Shown here in pieces: positions 18,738-27,174 of a DNA stretch of 64,000 nucleotides. How positions within the stretch are numbered: position 1 is the first letter of the stretch; every line of letters begins with the position of its first letter. Origin of the DNA: Marinobacter piscis (GTDB taxonomy: Bacteria; Pseudomonadota; Gammaproteobacteria; Pseudomonadales; Oleiphilaceae); assembly GCF_007671655.1 (NCBI RefSeq), contig NZ_VCGX01000003.1:62001-126000 (forward strand), given 5' to 3'. The notes beneath the pieces were generated by a model. The model worked only from the letters and a program-made list of their open reading frames with translations. It was not told the origin of the DNA and did not search any database. The position numbers and the translations under genes are program-made.

Positions 18738-18973
18738 CTGTTGCACAGAAGGCTGTCAGCGCCTAGAATACGTCACCCCTTTTTTCAGGGGAGAGGTTTG
18801 TCATGCCCGTTGAATGGGCAGTGCCACACCTCGCTTTTGATCAAGCCTTTAATTGTAAAGCCTTATTGAAAGAGCAAAAAGAACCGGCAGCATCGTCTGC
18901 CACCTCCTTGCTTTCATGCGTCCTGACTGAGTCGGGAAATGGCAGAAAGCTGTTTAAACCGTAGGGAGAACTC
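18738..18973 (+). promoter_or_regulatory. Leader region of the rpsF ribosomal operon
   Basis: 236 bases between rlmB and rpsF without a gene. A CCCC...GGGG hairpin with a T-rich loop (about 18777-18791) may end the rnr-rlmB transcript. A second stem, TGCCC/GGGCA at 18804-18820, follows. Ribosomal S6:S18 autoregulation through a 5' leader hairpin is known in many bacteria, but I cannot identify that motif here with certainty. Confidence 0.45.
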
Positions 18974-19417
18974 ATGCGTCACTACGAAATCGTATTTATG
19001 GTACACCCGGATCAGAGCGAGCAGGTGCCCGCAATGATCGAGCGTTATACCAGCCTCATCACTGAAGATGGCGGCAAGGTAGATCGCCTGGAAGATTGGG
19101 GCCGTCGTCACCTGGCATACCCGATCAACAAGATTCACAAGGCTCACTATGTGCTGATGAACATCGAATGTTCACAGACAGCACTGGACGAGTTGACTCA
19201 CAACTTCCGGTTCAACGATGCCATTATTCGTGACCTGATCCTGCGTCGCGATGAGGCGGTTGTCGATCTGTCTCCGATGAAAGCCGCAGAATCCCGTGAA
19301 GACCGTCGTTCCGGTGGGGATGATCGTCCACGTCGCTCAGCTGCACCTTCTGAAAACCGTCCGAGCGAAAGCAAAGACGAGACTCAGAAAGCTGAAGCCC
19401 AGGGCGAAGAAAAGTAA
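18974..19417 (+). CDS. rpsF: 30S ribosomal protein S6
   Basis: Small-subunit protein bS6 of 147 residues that binds 16S rRNA as a dimer with S18. The family core [14 protein letters not shown] and the [17 protein letters not shown] motif are intact. After residue about 105 comes a long charged, disordered tail rich in Asp, Arg, Ser and Glu, ending E-E-K. The E. coli protein ends in Glu residues, to which RimK adds further Glu. Here the last residue is Lys, although a RimK homologue is encoded at 46.5 kb. GGGAGAA precedes the ATG. Confidence 0.97.
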   Translation: MRHYEIVFMVHPDQSEQVPAMIERYTSLITEDGGKVDRLEDWGRRHLAYPINKIHKAHYVLMNIECSQTALDELTHNFRFNDAIIRDLILRRDEAVVDLSPMKAAESREDRRSGGDDRPRRSAAPSENRPSESKDETQKAEAQGEEK

Positions 19418-19441
19418 TTAACCGGAGTTGAGGAGTACATT

Positions 19442-19672
19442 ATGGCTCGTTTTTTCAGACGTCGTAAGTTCTGCCGCTTTACGGCAGAAGGTGTTAAAGA
19501 GATTGATTATAAAGATCTGGACACACTGAAAAGCTACATCACTGAAACTGGCAAAATCGTGCCCAGCCGTATTACCGGCACAAAAGCACGTTATCAGCGT
19601 CAGCTGGCAACCGCTGTAAAGCGCGCCCGCTACCTGGCACTGCTGCCGTACTCGGACAGCCACGATAACTAA
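19442..19672 (+). CDS. rpsR: 30S ribosomal protein S18
   Basis: bS18 of 76 residues with the family start [13 protein letters not shown]. The central I-D-Y-K-D-L and the C-terminal Arg/Lys-rich [14 protein letters not shown] helix are present. It lies 24 bases after rpsF, with a GGAGTTGAGGAG ribosome site. It forms the S6:S18 heterodimer on the platform of the 30S subunit. Confidence 0.97.
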   Translation: MARFFRRRKFCRFTAEGVKEIDYKDLDTLKSYITETGKIVPSRITGTKARYQRQLATAVKRARYLALLPYSDSHDN

Positions 19673-19699
19673 GTAACAGATAGAATAAGGCTTGGGACC

Positions 19700-20566
19700 A
19701 TGCGTGCACTGGCACAATTTGTAATGCGCGGTCCCCTGCAGGCCAGCGGGGTAGCAGCGGTAACAACTGCGATACCTTTGCTGTTCTGGATTGGCGCCGC
19801 AGTTGTTGGCCTGGTTTTTCTCAGGCTGGGCATCAGTCAGGGGCTTAATATTGCTCTCTGGGCATTGCTTCCAGCGTTTGGCTGGGCGGTGTTCGGAAGT
19901 GATCCCACAGCTCTGGCAGTACTGCTGCAAGTGATGCTGATGGCGTCAGTACTCAGAGCAACGCTGTCCTGGGAAAGAACCCTTCTTGGAGGGAGCTTTC
20001 TGGCAATTGTCATGGGCCTGTTATTGCCCATGCTTTACCCCGGCCTGATGGACGAACTGGTTCGCGCCGGGGTCAGTTTTTACGAACAGTACAATGCCGA
20101 GGTGGCTCGCTCACTCGGGAGTGATCTCGAGATAGCGATACGGGACACCATGAATGCCAGTATGGCAGGCAGCTACCTTGCAGTCGCTGTGGGAATGACC
20201 ATGCTGGCCCGGTGGTGGCAGTCGACGTTGTATAACCCTGGCGGATTTCGCAAGGAGTTTCACAACTTCAGGTTGTCACCAACTGTGGCAGTGGTGTTAG
20301 CTGCGACCATGGCTGTCGGCCCGTTTCTTGGGCTGAACCCCATGCTGCTTGGCTGGGTAGCCGGAACGCCGATGTTTCTGGCGGGTGTGGCTCTGGTTCA
20401 CGGCATTGCCGGGCGTAAAAAACTGAGTGCCCATTGGCTTGGAGCGTTTTATGTTGCACTGGTGCTCCTGGGCCCAAGTCTGATGATTCTGTTAGTAGTT
20501 CTGGCTTTTGTGGATAGCTGGCTGGATATCCGGGGGCGATTAAAGCCTGCCGGGCCGGCTGAATAA
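19700..20566 (+). CDS. DUF2232 (YybS-like) membrane protein
   Basis: Integral membrane protein of 288 residues with about seven to eight hydrophobic segments. Family DUF2232/YybS has no proven function. Its constant place between rpsR and rplI in many gammaproteobacteria is the main support, along with the N-terminal start [12 protein letters not shown] loop at residues about 113-150 is the only long hydrophilic stretch. It is probably cotranscribed with the ribosomal genes (27 bases after rpsR, 20 before rplI). Confidence 0.75.
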   Translation: MRALAQFVMRGPLQASGVAAVTTAIPLLFWIGAAVVGLVFLRLGISQGLNIALWALLPAFGWAVFGSDPTALAVLLQVMLMASVLRATLSWERTLLGGSFLAIVMGLLLPMLYPGLMDELVRAGVSFYEQYNAEVARSLGSDLEIAIRDTMNASMAGSYLAVAVGMTMLARWWQSTLYNPGGFRKEFHNFRLSPTVAVVLAATMAVGPFLGLNPMLLGWVAGTPMFLAGVALVHGIAGRKKLSAHWLGAFYVALVLLGPSLMILLVVLAFVDSWLDIRGRLKPAGPAE

Positions 20567-20586
20567 AGCACGAAGAGGTTAACGAG

Positions 20587-21033
20587 ATGGAAGTTATTCT
20601 GCTCGAGAAAGTTGCAAACCTTGGCTCTCTGGGCGACAAGGTGAAAGTTAAGTCCGGTTACGGCCGTAATTTCCTGCTTCCCTATGGCAAGGCTGTGCCT
20701 GCTACTGAAGCAAACCTGAAGGCGTTTGAAGAGCGTCGCGCCGAGCTCGAGAAGGCTGCAGCTGAAAGGCTCGCCGCAGCTCAGGCCCGTGCCGAGGCAC
20801 TGGAGGATGCGTCCTTTACGGTCACATCCAAAGCGGGTGACGAAGGCAAACTGTTCGGCTCCATTGGTGTGCGCGACATTGCCGACGTTATCACTGCCGC
20901 AGGTACCGAAGTTGAGAAGAGCGAAGTTCGTCTGCCGGAAGGCCCGCTGCGGGTTACGGGCGAGTACGAAATTGAGCTTCAACTGCACTCTGACGTTGCA
21001 GTAACAGTAAAACTGGCGGTTGTTGCCGGGTAA
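20587..21033 (+). CDS. rplI: 50S ribosomal protein L9
   Basis: bL9 of 148 residues, the elongated stalk-base protein. The N-terminal rRNA-binding domain starts [13 protein letters not shown]. It carries G-Y-G-R-N-F-L-L-P, then a long Ala/Glu connecting helix (residues 40-80), then the C-terminal domain with G-K-L-F-G-S-I-G. It is the last gene of the rpsF operon. Confidence 0.97.
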   Translation: MEVILLEKVANLGSLGDKVKVKSGYGRNFLLPYGKAVPATEANLKAFEERRAELEKAAAERLAAAQARAEALEDASFTVTSKAGDEGKLFGSIGVRDIADVITAAGTEVEKSEVRLPEGPLRVTGEYEIELQLHSDVAVTVKLAVVAG

Positions 21034-21098
21034 TCTGCTTACACCAGAAGCAGTGCCGGGCCAGCCCCGGCCCCTGAAGAATGCCAGAAGCTGACTGA

Positions 21099-21145
21099 CA
21101 GGCCCGAACCGTTTAAACACGGCTTTCGGGCCTGTTGCTTTCTGG
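21099..21145 (+). terminator. Terminator of the rpsF-rpsR-DUF2232-rplI operon
   Basis: The ten-base arms CAGGCCCGAA (21099-21108) and TTCGGGCCTG (21125-21134) are perfectly complementary, with a small inner CCG/CGG pair. A T-rich tail TTGCTTTCT follows. Confidence 0.8.
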
Positions 21146-21232
21146 TATGCTGTAAGGCTCAGGTAATCCCTCCATTGCCACGACGTTTCGCAATCATTGT
21201 TGTGGTTCTGACGTCCAACTGAAGAAGTGTTC

Positions 21233-22639
21233 ATGGCCAAGCCTAATCTGAAGCCCGCAAGTACGGATCTTGAAACCAGTCGCATCAAAGTACCCCCTCA
21301 CTCTGCCGAAGCCGAGCAGGCTGTTCTGGGTGGTCTGATGCTGGATAATCGCCGGTTTGATGAGATTACCGAGATAATCTCGGCGGCTGATTTTTATCGC
21401 CAGGACCACCGCCTCATTTTTGGTGCGGTTGAGCGCCTGGCCAGTGAAGGTGAGCCACTGGATGTGGTTACCCTGGCTGAGTTTCTGGAGCGTGCCGGAG
21501 ATATTGAAGATGCCGGCGGTTTGTCTTACCTGGCTGAGCTGGCGGAAAAAACCCCCGGCGCGGCCAATATCCGGGCTTATGCAGAGATTGTCCGTGAGCG
21601 CTCTATTCTCCGCCAGTTGGTGGAAGCATCGGGAAAAATTGCAGACTCGGCTTTTAACCCCCAGGGGCGCAGCAGTAATGAGATTCTGGATGAAGCCGAG
21701 CGCAACGTTTTCCAGATTGCCGAATCCAGGGTAAAAGAGGGCTCGGGCCCCCAGTCTATCAACCCGATTCTGACTCAGACCCTCAGTCGCATTGAAGAGC
21801 TGTTTGAATCCGGAGATCAGACCACGGGCCTGACTACCGGGTTCCGGGATCTGGATGAGCAGACATCCGGTATGCAGCCGGCAGATCTTATTATCGTGGC
21901 GGGGCGACCCTCGATGGGTAAAACCACCTTCGCCATGAACATTGTAGAAAACGCATTGATCAGCACAGGCACACCGGTGTTGGTGTTCAGTATGGAAATG
22001 CCGGCAGACGCGCTGGCCATGCGTATGATTTCATCGCTTGGGCGCATTGATCAGACTAAAGTGCGGGGCGGCAGGCTGGAAGAGGATGACTGGCCCCGTT
22101 TGACGTCGGCTGTGAGTCTGTTGAAAGATAAGCCTTTGTATATTGATGATACGCCCGGCCTGAGCCCTACGGAATTGCGCTCCCGGGCCCGGCGGGTTGC
22201 CCGGGAGAACGACGGCAAGATCGGCCTGATTATGGTGGACTACCTGCAGCTGATGCGGGTGCCGGGAAACACCGAAGGCCGGACAGCTGAAATTTCGGAA
22301 ATTTCACGGTCGTTAAAGGGAATAGCCAAAGAGCTCAGCTGCCCTGTGGTCGCACTTTCACAGCTTAACCGAAGTCTTGAGCAGCGCCCCAACAAGCGCC
22401 CGATAAACTCCGACTTGCGCGAGTCAGGCGCCATTGAGCAGGACGCAGACGTTATCATGTTTGTATACCGTGATGAGGTTTACAACGAAGATACGCCGGA
22501 CAAAGGCATTGCAGAGATCATTATAGGCAAGCAGCGGAACGGGCCCATCGGGACAACCCGCCTTGCGTTTATCGGCAAATACACCAAATTTGAAGACCTG
22601 GCCCATGGGGACTATGGCGATTACGGTGGGGAGTACTGA
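21233..22639 (+). CDS. dnaB: Replicative DNA helicase DnaB
   Basis: Hexameric 5'-3' helicase of 468 residues that unwinds the fork. The N-terminal domain (P-P-H-S-A-E-A-E-Q-A-V-L-G-G-L-M) is joined by a linker to the RecA-like motor, with Walker A G-R-P-S-M-G-K-T-T (near residue 223), Walker B I-M-V-D-Y-L-Q-L-M and the C-terminal S-D-L-R-E-S-G-A-I-E-Q-D-A-D. No intein is present. ATG 21233 is preferred to GTG 21227 because it gives the usual start M-A-K. The stop overlaps alr by one base. Confidence 0.97.
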   Translation: MAKPNLKPASTDLETSRIKVPPHSAEAEQAVLGGLMLDNRRFDEITEIISAADFYRQDHRLIFGAVERLASEGEPLDVVTLAEFLERAGDIEDAGGLSYLAELAEKTPGAANIRAYAEIVRERSILRQLVEASGKIADSAFNPQGRSSNEILDEAERNVFQIAESRVKEGSGPQSINPILTQTLSRIEELFESGDQTTGLTTGFRDLDEQTSGMQPADLIIVAGRPSMGKTTFAMNIVENALISTGTPVLVFSMEMPADALAMRMISSLGRIDQTKVRGGRLEEDDWPRLTSAVSLLKDKPLYIDDTPGLSPTELRSRARRVARENDGKIGLIMVDYLQLMRVPGNTEGRTAEISEISRSLKGIAKELSCPVVALSQLNRSLEQRPNKRPINSDLRESGAIEQDADVIMFVYRDEVYNEDTPDKGIAEIIIGKQRNGPIGTTRLAFIGKYTKFEDLAHGDYGDYGGEY

Positions 22640-23745
22640 TGCCACGCAGCACTGTTGCCCGCATAGATCTGCAGGCTCTGCGTAACAACTACCTCAAAGC
22701 CTGTCAGCGCGCCGGCAGCGCCAAAGCCATGGCGGTGGTAAAGGCAGACGGCTATGGCCACGGTATCGCCCGTGTTGCTTCGGCACTGAGCGATCTGGCA
22801 CCCAAATACGCCGTGGCATGTATTGAAGAGGCCTGGGCTATTCGTGATGCGGGGCTGGCCCAGCCGGTGGTGTTACTGCAAGGGGTGCATGCGGCGGAGG
22901 ATATCGCTGAATGCAGCGGGAAAGCATTTGAGCCTGTATTGCACGGAGAGTCTCAGCTGGAATGGCTGCTTAAAGGTAGTCACAGGCCGACCTTCTGGCT
23001 GAAGGTTAACACCGGTATGAACCGGCTGGGCTTTCGACCGCAAGAATTGCCGGGTGTTATGGAGAACCTTGAAAAAACAGGAGCGCTCAGCCAGCTTCAG
23101 GGGTTTGTGACTCACTTTGCCTGTGCTGATGATACCGGGAGCGCAATGACCGCAGAGCAGACCTCTGCGTTTATTAAGGCAACCTCTCCCTGGCCAACGC
23201 TGCTGAAGAGTGTCGCTAATTCCGCTGCCCATTTTATTGCTGGCCAGCCATTGTTTGACTGGAGCCGCCCCGGAATCATGCTTTATGGCGGATCACCGAT
23301 TGTCGGTAAAACCGGGCCTGAGCTGGGCCTTGAGCCGGTAATGACACTTGAGGCTCCTCTGATTACTACCCGGGTTGTCAGGGCCGGTGAAAGTGTGGGC
23401 TATGGCTCGGTGTGGACAGCCCGGCAGGACACCCTGATGGGAATGGTGGCCGTTGGCTATGGTGATGGCTACCCCCGGCATGCGGGCACAGACACTCCGG
23501 CAGCCGTTGATGGCCGGCGTATCCGGCTAATTGGCCGGGTCTCCATGGACATGCTGGCGGTAGACCTGAGCAACGCACCCGGAGTGAGTGTTGGCGATAC
23601 GGTGGAGCTCTGGGGACGCACTGTCGGGGTAGACGAAGTGGCCACTTGTGCAGGCACCATTTCGTATGAGTTGCTGACAGGTCTTACCAGTCGGGTTCCC
23701 CGTATCGTACAGCCATCAGCCAGGCAAAAGCCCGGGGCGCGTTAA
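22639..23745 (+). CDS. alr: Alanine racemase
   Basis: PLP enzyme of 368 residues that supplies D-alanine for peptidoglycan. The cofactor lysine is K35 in A-V-V-K-A-D-G-Y-G-H-G. The second catalytic residue, a Tyr from the other subunit, is in V-G-Y-G-S-V-W-T. The C-terminal beta domain holds R-V-S-M-D-M. It is translationally coupled to dnaB (TGATG), the same order as in Pseudomonas. Confidence 0.95.
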   Translation: MPRSTVARIDLQALRNNYLKACQRAGSAKAMAVVKADGYGHGIARVASALSDLAPKYAVACIEEAWAIRDAGLAQPVVLLQGVHAAEDIAECSGKAFEPVLHGESQLEWLLKGSHRPTFWLKVNTGMNRLGFRPQELPGVMENLEKTGALSQLQGFVTHFACADDTGSAMTAEQTSAFIKATSPWPTLLKSVANSAAHFIAGQPLFDWSRPGIMLYGGSPIVGKTGPELGLEPVMTLEAPLITTRVVRAGESVGYGSVWTARQDTLMGMVAVGYGDGYPRHAGTDTPAAVDGRRIRLIGRVSMDMLAVDLSNAPGVSVGDTVELWGRTVGVDEVATCAGTISYELLTGLTSRVPRIVQPSARQKPGAR

Positions 23746-23776
23746 TATTAATCATATCCGGAGGCATTGAACCCCA

Positions 23777-24643
23777 GTGCATGTACTTGTTATTCACGAT
23801 TACGGCCCGCTAGGCAAAATACTGCTTGAGCGTCTCAGGCAAACCTCTCTTGATGTCAGCCCTCTGTTGGTCAGTGATCCTGCAAGTGCCGACCTAAGTG
23901 CGCTGGAGAACTGGGTTCCTGAAGATACCGACCTTATCGTCAATGCTCTTTGGCTGGCAGACCCGGAAGCCGCTGAGCAAAACCCGGAAGGCACCTACAA
24001 AACGGCCTTTTCGCTACCGGTCGCGCTGGCAGAATTTGCCCGGGATAAAAACATAGCACTGTTCCAGCTGTCTTCATGCTATGTGTTTGATGGCCGGAAG
24101 CAGAATGGTTATATAGCGTCGAACCCCGGACAACCGGTAAACGAACTGGGGAGCTGGCAGTGGGAGAGTGAGCAGGCGCTGCGTGCACTCTTGCCACGGC
24201 ACATTGTCTTGCGTACCGGGTGGAGCCTCAGCCGCTTTATTCGCAAAGTACAGGCCAGTACGGCGGCTAATGAGGTGCTGGCATTGCCGGGGCGGTGTGT
24301 AGGCCAGCCGGTATCTGTGCAGGATCTGGCACGGGTTATGACGGCAGTTGTGCAGCAACTGGATTGTGGTGCTGAGGCCTGGGGAACATACCAGTATGCC
24401 GGCTCTGAAACAGTCAGCCTCTACGAACTGGGGCTGGCCATTGCCGGTTTGCCAGGTATTCCCGAAGATTTGCGTGTCGTCGATGAAATGCCGCCCTGGG
24501 GCGCTATTGAGCCGCCCAATACAACACTGGTCTGCACCAAGATTCGCAATACGTTCGGAATCAAACAGCTGCCCTGGCGCTCCGGGATGGTTACCGAGCT
24601 GGCTATGTTAAAAGAAGCCGCCAGGGCGCCGGGGGCAAGCTAA
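23777..24643 (+). CDS. RmlD-like sugar-nucleotide/dehydrogenase-fold protein lacking the catalytic YxxxK
   Basis: 288-residue Rossmann-fold protein of the extended SDR/RmlD substrate-binding type. The match rests on S-S-C-Y-V-F-D-G (S-x-x-Y-V-F-D-G in RmlD), V-L-R-T-G-W-S and Q-P-V-S-V-Q-D-L-A-R-V. The segment corresponding to N-V-Y-G-x-x-K reads N-E-L-G-S-W-Q, so the catalytic Tyr and Lys are Leu124 and Gln128. The first Gly of the nucleotide-binding loop is also replaced (H-D-Y-G-P-L-G). It is probably not a functional dTDP-rhamnose synthase and may be a regulatory or binding protein. GTG start with GGAGG 13 bases upstream. It follows alr by 31 bases. Confidence 0.7.
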   Translation: MHVLVIHDYGPLGKILLERLRQTSLDVSPLLVSDPASADLSALENWVPEDTDLIVNALWLADPEAAEQNPEGTYKTAFSLPVALAEFARDKNIALFQLSSCYVFDGRKQNGYIASNPGQPVNELGSWQWESEQALRALLPRHIVLRTGWSLSRFIRKVQASTAANEVLALPGRCVGQPVSVQDLARVMTAVVQQLDCGAEAWGTYQYAGSETVSLYELGLAIAGLPGIPEDLRVVDEMPPWGAIEPPNTTLVCTKIRNTFGIKQLPWRSGMVTELAMLKEAARAPGAS

Positions 24644-24665
24644 TACCGGCCCGCCCGGGAAAGGG

Positions 24666-25421
24666 TTATGACTGGCAGCCCTGACGGGCGAATTCACGGG
24701 TTACCAGCTGCAGAGCTTCGATATCCAGTAACTCCACCTCACGGCCCCGCGCACGGATAATGCCCTGGTTCTGGAAGCGGGTAAAAACACGACTTACGGT
24801 TTCAACAGCAAGGCCCAGAAAGTTGGCAATGTCATTTCTTGCCATCGGCAGGCTGAAGTTCGTCGGTGACATGCGACGACGCTGGAACCGGCTGGATAAT
24901 GACAGCAGCAGCGATGCAATCCGCTCTTCCGCTGTATTCTTGCTCAGCAGCAGGGCCAGTTGGTGGCTGTTCTGAATTTCCTGGCTCATGAGGTGGTACA
25001 TGTGGTGCTGGAGTTCAGGCAGCTTGCCGGTGAGCTCCTCCAGCTTGCCGACCGGAAACTCACACACGCTGGTGCGCTCCAGGGCCCGGGCCGTACAGGC
25101 GTATGAGTCACTGCTCATGCTGTCCAGACCGATAAGTTCACCGGGCATAAAGAAGCCGGTTACCTGCTCTTCGCCACCCTCTGTAATAATCGATGTTTTA
25201 ACGGAGCCGCTTTTAACCGCAAAACAGGATCGGAAAGGTGTGCTCTGATCAAAGATATGTTCACCACGGCTGTAGATACGGCCCTGTTGTACGATATCTT
25301 CAAGGCGGTCCAGGTCGTTATCCTCTATGGCCAGTGGCAGGCACAGGTTGCTCAGGCTGCACTGGTGGCAGGATGCTTTGAGGGGAGAGGATGCCTGACG
25401 GATCTTTATTGCTTGAGCCAT
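24666..25421 (-). CDS. anr: Anaerobic regulator ANR/FNR (Crp-Fnr family, 4Fe-4S)
   Basis: Oxygen-sensing transcription factor of 251 residues. Four Cys match the cluster ligands of E. coli FNR with a constant two-residue shift: C18, C21, C27 and C120. A cyclic-nucleotide-binding-like beta-barrel (residues about 35-130) is followed by a dimerisation helix and a winged HTH. The recognition helix E-T-V-S-R-V-F-T-R-F keeps the Glu, Ser and Arg that read TTGAT half-sites. ATG 25421 is preferred over a start at 25454, which lies inside the ANR box. The box at 25441-25454 suggests autoregulation. It is convergent with the RmlD-like gene. Confidence 0.93.
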   Translation of the reverse strand: MAQAIKIRQASSPLKASCHQCSLSNLCLPLAIEDNDLDRLEDIVQQGRIYSRGEHIFDQSTPFRSCFAVKSGSVKTSIITEGGEEQVTGFFMPGELIGLDSMSSDSYACTARALERTSVCEFPVGKLEELTGKLPELQHHMYHLMSQEIQNSHQLALLLSKNTAEERIASLLLSLSSRFQRRRMSPTNFSLPMARNDIANFLGLAVETVSRVFTRFQNQGIIRARGREVELLDIEALQLVTREFARQGCQS

Positions 25422-25440
25422 TACTTGTAAACCGTCCAAT

Positions 25441-25454
25441 TTGATGCAAGTCAA
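25441..25454 (-). promoter_or_regulatory. ANR/FNR box in the anr promoter
   Basis: On the plus strand this reads TTGATGCAAGTCAA, against the consensus TTGAT-N4-ATCAA, a single mismatch. It lies 20 bases before the anr ATG and just downstream of the predicted -10 element, a position that fits self-repression. The DNA match is seen; the regulatory sense is inferred. Confidence 0.75.
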
Positions 25455-25460
25455 CTTGTT

Positions 25461-25489
25461 ACTCTAATACCCTGAAGACAGTTTGCCAA
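25461..25489 (-). promoter_or_regulatory. Predicted sigma-70 promoter of anr
   Basis: On the minus strand, TTGGCA (25489-25484) and TAGAGT (25466-25461) are separated by 17 bases, five and four matches to the -35 and -10 consensus. The start of transcription would fall at about 25454, inside or next to the ANR box. Confidence 0.5.
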
Positions 25490-25550
25490 TGACTAAACTT
25501 AAGGACATGTGCATATATTGAAAACAAAAATGCCGGTTAGCAGGCAAGTG

Positions 25551-26429
25551 TCAGGGTGTCTGGACAGTTTGTTCCTCGTGGTCGCGCATTTCCTGTTCAA
25601 TCATTTCCGGGGTTTCCAGAGAGATTCGCCCCAAGGTGCCGCTGCGAAACTCGTTAAGCAGCACTTCCGCAACCTTATGCAGATCCGGCCTGCCGCGACG
25701 GCCGAGAAACCGGCGTTTCAGGGCAATGGCATCCATCAGCGCCAGACCATCTGCCGGCAGCTCATCGAGGCCGTAACGGGCTTGTACCTGTTCAGGGTAG
25801 GCCTCGAGCAGATAATCTGCCTCGAACAGGGCAATATCCTCAAAATCCAGTACCGCGCTGCGAATGGCACCGGTGATTGCCAGTCTGTAGCCACAGTCTT
25901 CCGGAGACAGTTTCGGCCATAGAAACCCGGGCGTGTCATATAGAAGAATGTTGTCAGGCAGTTTGATGGTTTGCTGGGCCTTGGTTACTGCCGGCTCATT
26001 ACCGGTCTTGGCAATCGGGCGTCCTGCCAGAGTGTTGATCAGGGTGGATTTACCAACATTGGGTATGCCCAGAATCATCACTCGCAAGGCGCTTTTCTGG
26101 CGGTCATGCTCTGGCGTCATTTCCCGGACCAGGTCGAGGATGTCCAGCACTTCATTGCGCTTTTTATGGGTGAGGGGGATAGTCCGGACACCCCGCTCCT
26201 GCTCCAGCCAGGGTTGCCATTGGGCCGTGACGTCCGGATCCGCCAGGTCACGCTTGTTCAGCACCCGGAGTAGTGGCGTATGACCGCGCAGAGCTGGAAC
26301 CAGCGGGTTTTCGCTGCTGAAAGGGATGCGGGCATCAAGTACCTCAATGATCAGGTCCATCTGAGGCATGATCTTTTTGATCTCCTTGCGGGCCTTGTGC
26401 ATATGCCCTGGAAACCAGTTAATGGCCAT
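25551..26429 (-). CDS. ylqF: Ribosome biogenesis GTPase YlqF/RbgA family
   Basis: Circularly permuted GTPase of 292 residues. The G4 motif N-K-R-D (near residue 58) precedes G1 G-I-P-N-V-G-K-S-T (near 122) and G3 D-T-P-G-F-L-W-P. The N-terminus W-F-P-G-H-M-H-K-A-R is the family signature. RbgA acts in late 50S assembly in Bacillus; the gammaproteobacterial members are less studied. An acidic tail replaces the longer RNA-binding C-terminus of some homologues. It lies 129 bases downstream of anr on the same strand. Confidence 0.92.
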   Translation of the reverse strand: MAINWFPGHMHKARKEIKKIMPQMDLIIEVLDARIPFSSENPLVPALRGHTPLLRVLNKRDLADPDVTAQWQPWLEQERGVRTIPLTHKKRNEVLDILDLVREMTPEHDRQKSALRVMILGIPNVGKSTLINTLAGRPIAKTGNEPAVTKAQQTIKLPDNILLYDTPGFLWPKLSPEDCGYRLAITGAIRSAVLDFEDIALFEADYLLEAYPEQVQARYGLDELPADGLALMDAIALKRRFLGRRGRPDLHKVAEVLLNEFRSGTLGRISLETPEMIEQEMRDHEEQTVQTP

Positions 26430-26640
26430 GTTTTGCTCCGAAAGTAAAGTAGCCTGCCTATTATGAAGGGGAATGACGAAATTTTCACATTTGTTTCAAA
26501 GCGCTCGTGTGGCGGGTTATAAAGGGATCTGGTGCTCAGTGTGTACAAAAATAAGGGGTATCGGGGTGAAATCCGGATGCCGAATGCTTTAGGGTGTTCC
26601 ATTACGTAGTTTCTTAACCCAATCGTTAACGGAGATTTCT
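26430..26640. promoter_or_regulatory. Divergent intergenic region between ylqF and the Spy-like gene
   Basis: 211 bases with both 5' ends facing outward, so at least two promoters are expected. No clear consensus promoter or operator was recognised. AACGGAGAT before 26641 is the ribosome site of the plus-strand gene. Confidence 0.4.
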
Positions 26641-27093
26641 ATGAAGCTCGCAAAGTTTGTCGGTACGGCTCTTGTAGCGCTGAGCCTGTCAGCCCCGGCG
26701 CTGGCTCAACAGGCAGGTGCGCCGCAGCAGACGGATCAGGTTACACAGCTTGCGGAAATGGTAGGTCTGTCAGATGATCAGCAGAACGAGATTCGCGGTA
26801 TTCTTAATGAAATGCAGGCCGAGATTGCACCGCTGAGAGAAGAGGCTCGTTCGTTACAGGAACAGATGCAGAATGAGATCAAAGCAGATTACGATGAAGA
26901 TGCGATTCGTGATCAGGCAGAAGATCTGGGTGATGTGACCGGTGAAATTGCCGCGCTATCCACCCTCATGCAGGCTAAGGTGGACAGTGTGTTCACACAG
27001 GCGCAGCGTGATGAGCTGGAGAAGAAAATGCAACAGATGCGTCAGCAGATGCAGCAGCAACAGCAGATGATGCAACAGCAGCAGGGTCAGTGA
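26641..27093 (+). CDS. Spy/CpxP-like periplasmic protein with Gln/Met-rich tail
   Basis: 150-residue secreted protein. The signal peptide (residues 1-22) is cut after A-L-A. The mature chain is almost entirely helical, with heptad-like charged segments and a V-F-T-Q-A-Q-R-D-E-L-E motif close to the L-T-x-x-Q motif of Spy/CpxP chaperone-like proteins. The last 30 residues are nearly all Gln and Met (about 17 Gln, 9 Met), which could be disordered or bind metal. The family assignment is by pattern only. It is a single gene with its own terminator. Confidence 0.6.
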   Translation: MKLAKFVGTALVALSLSAPALAQQAGAPQQTDQVTQLAEMVGLSDDQQNEIRGILNEMQAEIAPLREEARSLQEQMQNEIKADYDEDAIRDQAEDLGDVTGEIAALSTLMQAKVDSVFTQAQRDELEKKMQQMRQQMQQQQQMMQQQQGQ

Positions 27094-27124
27094 GTCTGCT
27101 GAAGCATTAACAGCTCAGAGAAAC

Positions 27125-27164
27125 AGCCGCCCCGGTTCTAAGGAATCGGTGGCGGCTTTTTTTA
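27125..27164 (+). terminator. Rho-independent terminator of the Spy-like gene
   Basis: The arms AGCCGCC (27125-27131) and GGCGGCT (27151-27157) with inner CCG/CGG pairing are followed by seven T residues. On the minus strand it also lies directly after lipA. Confidence 0.88.
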
Positions 27165-27174
27165 TGGACATGTT

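Noticed and set aside
20449..21288. 279-codon minus-strand frame opposite rplI
   Set aside because: It covers the operon terminator and the start of dnaB; no domain or ribosome site.
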